Origin: an uncultured Bryobacteraceae bacterium
GTDB taxonomy: Bacteria; Acidobacteriota; Terriglobia; Bryobacterales; Bryobacteraceae
NCBI GenBank assembly: GCA_937921835.1
Contig: CAKZVG010000739.1
Span: 1 to 7,410 of the forward strand
Length of the DNA: 7,410 nt
Direction: 5' to 3'
Both the position numbers and the translations under genes were made by a program. Every line of letters starts with the position of its first letter. Positions within the stretch are counted from its first letter, which is position 1. This document shows, piece by piece, positions 5,529 to 7,410 of this stretch. The notes under the pieces are model-generated. The model had not been told where the DNA came from. It saw nothing but the letters and a program-made list of their open reading frames with translations, and made no database searches.

Positions 5529-7410
5529 ATGATCACCCGGCGGGAGTACCTTGGCGCCTTGGCGCTGCTGCCGGCCGCGCCTCCGGAGGCCACGGTCTGG
5601 AATGCCGATTGGGACCGCGCCATTGTGGCGGCGGCGCTGGCCCGAATGGACGCGGACTTCGATCCGCGCGAAGCGATGTTGCGCGGCCGCGTGGGGGCCG
5701 AATACCGCTACCACACCAGCCTGCGCAGCCAGGAGGTCCACCCCACCCGGAACTCGCTGGAGTACGCGCTGCTGCTGCTCGAAGCGGGCGGCGAGGAACG
5801 CGCCGAGCGCGCGCGGCGAATCATCGGGCGGCTGGTGGCGCTCCAGGAGACGGATCCGGCCAGCAAGTGGTACGGTCTGTGGGGCTACTATCTGGAGGAA
5901 CCCGCCCCCAGAATGGCGCCCGCGGACTGGAACTGGGCCGACTTCAACGGGGCGCTGCTGCTGCTGATCGAAGCGCGGCACCGCGAACGGCTGCCCGCGG
6001 GGCTGCGGCAGGGCTTGCGCGAGGCCATCCGGCACGCCGCCGCCTCGGTGCGCCGGCGCAACGTCGCGATGACCTACACCAACATCGCCGTCAAGGGCAC
6101 GTTCGTCACGCTGGCGGCGGCCGAACTGCTCGGCGACGCGGACCTGCTCGCGTACGCGACGGACCGCCTGCGCCGCTTCGCCGCCACGGTGGATGTGACC
6201 GGCAGCTTCGCCGAATACAACAGTCCCACCTACGCCAACGTGAGCATCGTCAACCTGACCCGCATCCGGATGATAGTGAAGGAACCGGATGCTCTGCGGC
6301 GCGCGGACCGGATCCATCACCGCGCCTGGCTGCACCTGGCCAGGCGCTGGCACGCGCCCACGCGGCAGCTTGCCGGTCCGATGAGCCGCTGCTATTCGAC
6401 CGACATCGGGGCGCCGTTGTGGATTCAGAAAGCCCTGGGCGGACGGCTGCGCTTCGCCACGCTCGATGAGATCCGGAGTGGCGCGGTGGCGGCGCCGGGC
6501 GAGGTCGCGCTGCATGATTACCGCTGCCCGGAGGATCTGGCGCGCTACTTCCTCGAGGCCGGCGCCCCGCGCCAGCAGCGCGAAGTGTTTCTGCCCGCCG
6601 AGCCGCCGGTTACGCCGGTGCAGGGCACGACATCGCTGGAGCGCGCCTACTGCCTGGGTTCGGTGAACCGCGGCGACTTCTGGGTGCAGCGGCGGCCTCT
6701 GCTGGCTTACTGGGGCGGTCCGTCCCGCCCGGCGCGCTCGCTCCAGATGCGCTTCATGAAAGACGATTACGATTTTTCCTCGGCGCTGCTGTTCACGGTG
6801 CAGGAGCGGGGTTTCGTGGCCGGACTGGTAAACTTCCGCTCACCCGGCGGCGACAAGCACATCAGCCTGGATCCGGTCAAGGACGGCGAGTTCACGGCGG
6901 CGTCCCTGCGGCTGGCGCTCGAACTGGCGAACGCTCCGGCCGATGCGCGGGTGCTGGTGGACGGCAAGCCCGCCGGCGGTTCCGGAGCGCGGCTGGCGGC
7001 CGGCGCGAGCGTGGCTGTGGACCTGGGCGGCGCGAAACTGTGGTTCCAGAGCCGGCGGGCGGTGTTCGGCGATCGCTCGCCGCACCTGGTCATCGAGCGG
7101 CGCGCGGGCGCGCTCACCGTCGCCGTGGAACTGCTCGGCGCCGCCGCGCCGCTGACGGTCCGCTGGCGTGAAGTAGCCGAAGCATATCTCCTGTTCACGC
7201 TGGCGATGGCGGGCCCGGAGGGATCGCTCGAGGAGTTCGGCCGGCGCTGTTCGGCGATGGAGTGCGCGCCGAAAGCCGCGGATGGCGTCGCGGCCCTCAC
7301 CTGGAAGACCCCCGCGGGCGAACTCGCGCTCTCCGGCGCCACCGCCGTAGCCGCCGTGGAGGATCAAAACAAAACGTTCCGCGCCACGCTCGGCGGGAAG
7401 CCCATTCCGC
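5529..7410 (+). CDS. Large exported protein, probable alpha/alpha-toroid polysaccharide lyase-like, 3' end outside window
   Basis: The frame is open from the ATG at 5529 to the window edge (627 codons, no stop), with strongly GC-rich third positions, so it is a real gene. The N-terminus, MITRREYLGALALLPAAP, resembles a short Tat signal (TRREYLG before a hydrophobic stretch). Residues 20 to about 340 are helical with aromatic-rich motifs: WNWADFNG (134-141), AMTYTNIAVKG (180-190), AEYNSPTYANVS (228-239) and RQLAGPMSRCYSTDIG (279-294). From about 370 (SLERAYCLGSVNRGDFW) the sequence turns beta-rich. This order matches the toroid plus beta-sandwich plan of heparinase/alginate-lyase-type proteins. 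Asn, Tyr, His and Glu in the motifs are candidate catalytic residues. I do not recognise a characterised family. It is divergent from a DUF1080 gene, which fits a carbohydrate role. The fold is inferred and the activity unproven. Confidence 0.8.
   Translation, partial: MITRREYLGALALLPAAPPEATVWNADWDRAIVAAALARMDADFDPREAMLRGRVGAEYRYHTSLRSQEVHPTRNSLEYALLLLEAGGEERAERARRIIGRLVALQETDPASKWYGLWGYYLEEPAPRMAPADWNWADFNGALLLLIEARHRERLPAGLRQGLREAIRHAAASVRRRNVAMTYTNIAVKGTFVTLAAAELLGDADLLAYATDRLRRFAATVDVTGSFAEYNSPTYANVSIVNLTRIRMIVKEPDALRRADRIHHRAWLHLARRWHAPTRQLAGPMSRCYSTDIGAPLWIQKALGGRLRFATLDEIRSGAVAAPGEVALHDYRCPEDLARYFLEAGAPRQQREVFLPAEPPVTPVQGTTSLERAYCLGSVNRGDFWVQRRPLLAYWGGPSRPARSLQMRFMKDDYDFSSALLFTVQERGFVAGLVNFRSPGGDKHISLDPVKDGEFTAASLRLALELANAPADARVLVDGKPAGGSGARLAAGASVAVDLGGAKLWFQSRRAVFGDRSPHLVIERRAGALTVAVELLGAAAPLTVRWREVAEAYLLFTLAMAGPEGSLEEFGRRCSAMECAPKAADGVAALTWKTPAGELALSGATAVAAVEDQNKTFRATLGGKPIP

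Noticed and set aside
5609..6469. 286-codon plus-strand open frame
   Set aside because: Out-of-frame shadow of the lyase-like gene, whose own frame is open through this stretch with proper codon bias.
5493..6515. 340-codon minus-strand open frame
   Set aside because: Antisense shadow of the lyase-like gene; Arg/Gly/Gln-rich with no motif.

Overview
The window is GC-rich DNA with strongly GC-biased third codon positions. It is packed with genes for exported or envelope proteins, and nothing in it indicates a phage or plasmid. Two proteins of the DUF1080 / 3-keto-disaccharide hydrolase family are present. Together with a HAMP-SpoIIE phosphatase, a DinB-like protein and a small lytic transglycosylase, this resembles an Acidobacteriota genome of the Solibacter/Bryobacter type. 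That assignment is inference from gene style, not from a marker gene.

Layout. Positions 1-960 (+) hold the 3' part of a DUF1080 protein whose start lies off the left edge. It converges on a leftward three-gene set, read from right to left: DinB-like protein (4152-3658), HAMP-SpoIIE/PP2C phosphatase (3618 down to 1927, with its in-frame tail continuing to 1789) and a lytic transglycosylase (1746-1051). The gaps between these genes are 39 and 42 bases. Positions 4153-4804 contain no convincing gene and are visibly less GC-rich. A second DUF1080 protein (5482-4805, -) is divergent from a large open frame (5529 to beyond the right edge, +). I read that frame as an exported protein with an alpha/alpha-toroid plus beta-sandwich layout like polysaccharide lyases of the heparinase type. 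It is open to the window edge and therefore has no stop codon here.

Main observations. (1) The phosphatase frame has an in-frame TAG at 1927-1929, at a position where related proteins usually carry Glu. The missing last 45 residues follow in the same frame, including the metal-binding GDDLT motif, and end at a TGA at 1789-1791. (2) The 46-bp space between the divergent DUF1080 and lyase-like genes is almost filled by a 33-bp imperfect palindrome (12 of 14 arm positions match). Its outer arms are mirror-image TAGAAT elements, each 6-7 bases from a start codon. This fits a shared operator and/or a pair of leaderless promoters. (3) The phosphatase has a TATAAT 9 bases before its ATG, a similar arrangement.

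How the parts may work together. The DUF1080 proteins and the lyase-like protein would act outside the cytoplasm on plant or microbial polysaccharides or oxidised disaccharides. The central cluster combines a membrane phosphatase signalling protein with peptidoglycan turnover. No functional link between the two halves is visible.
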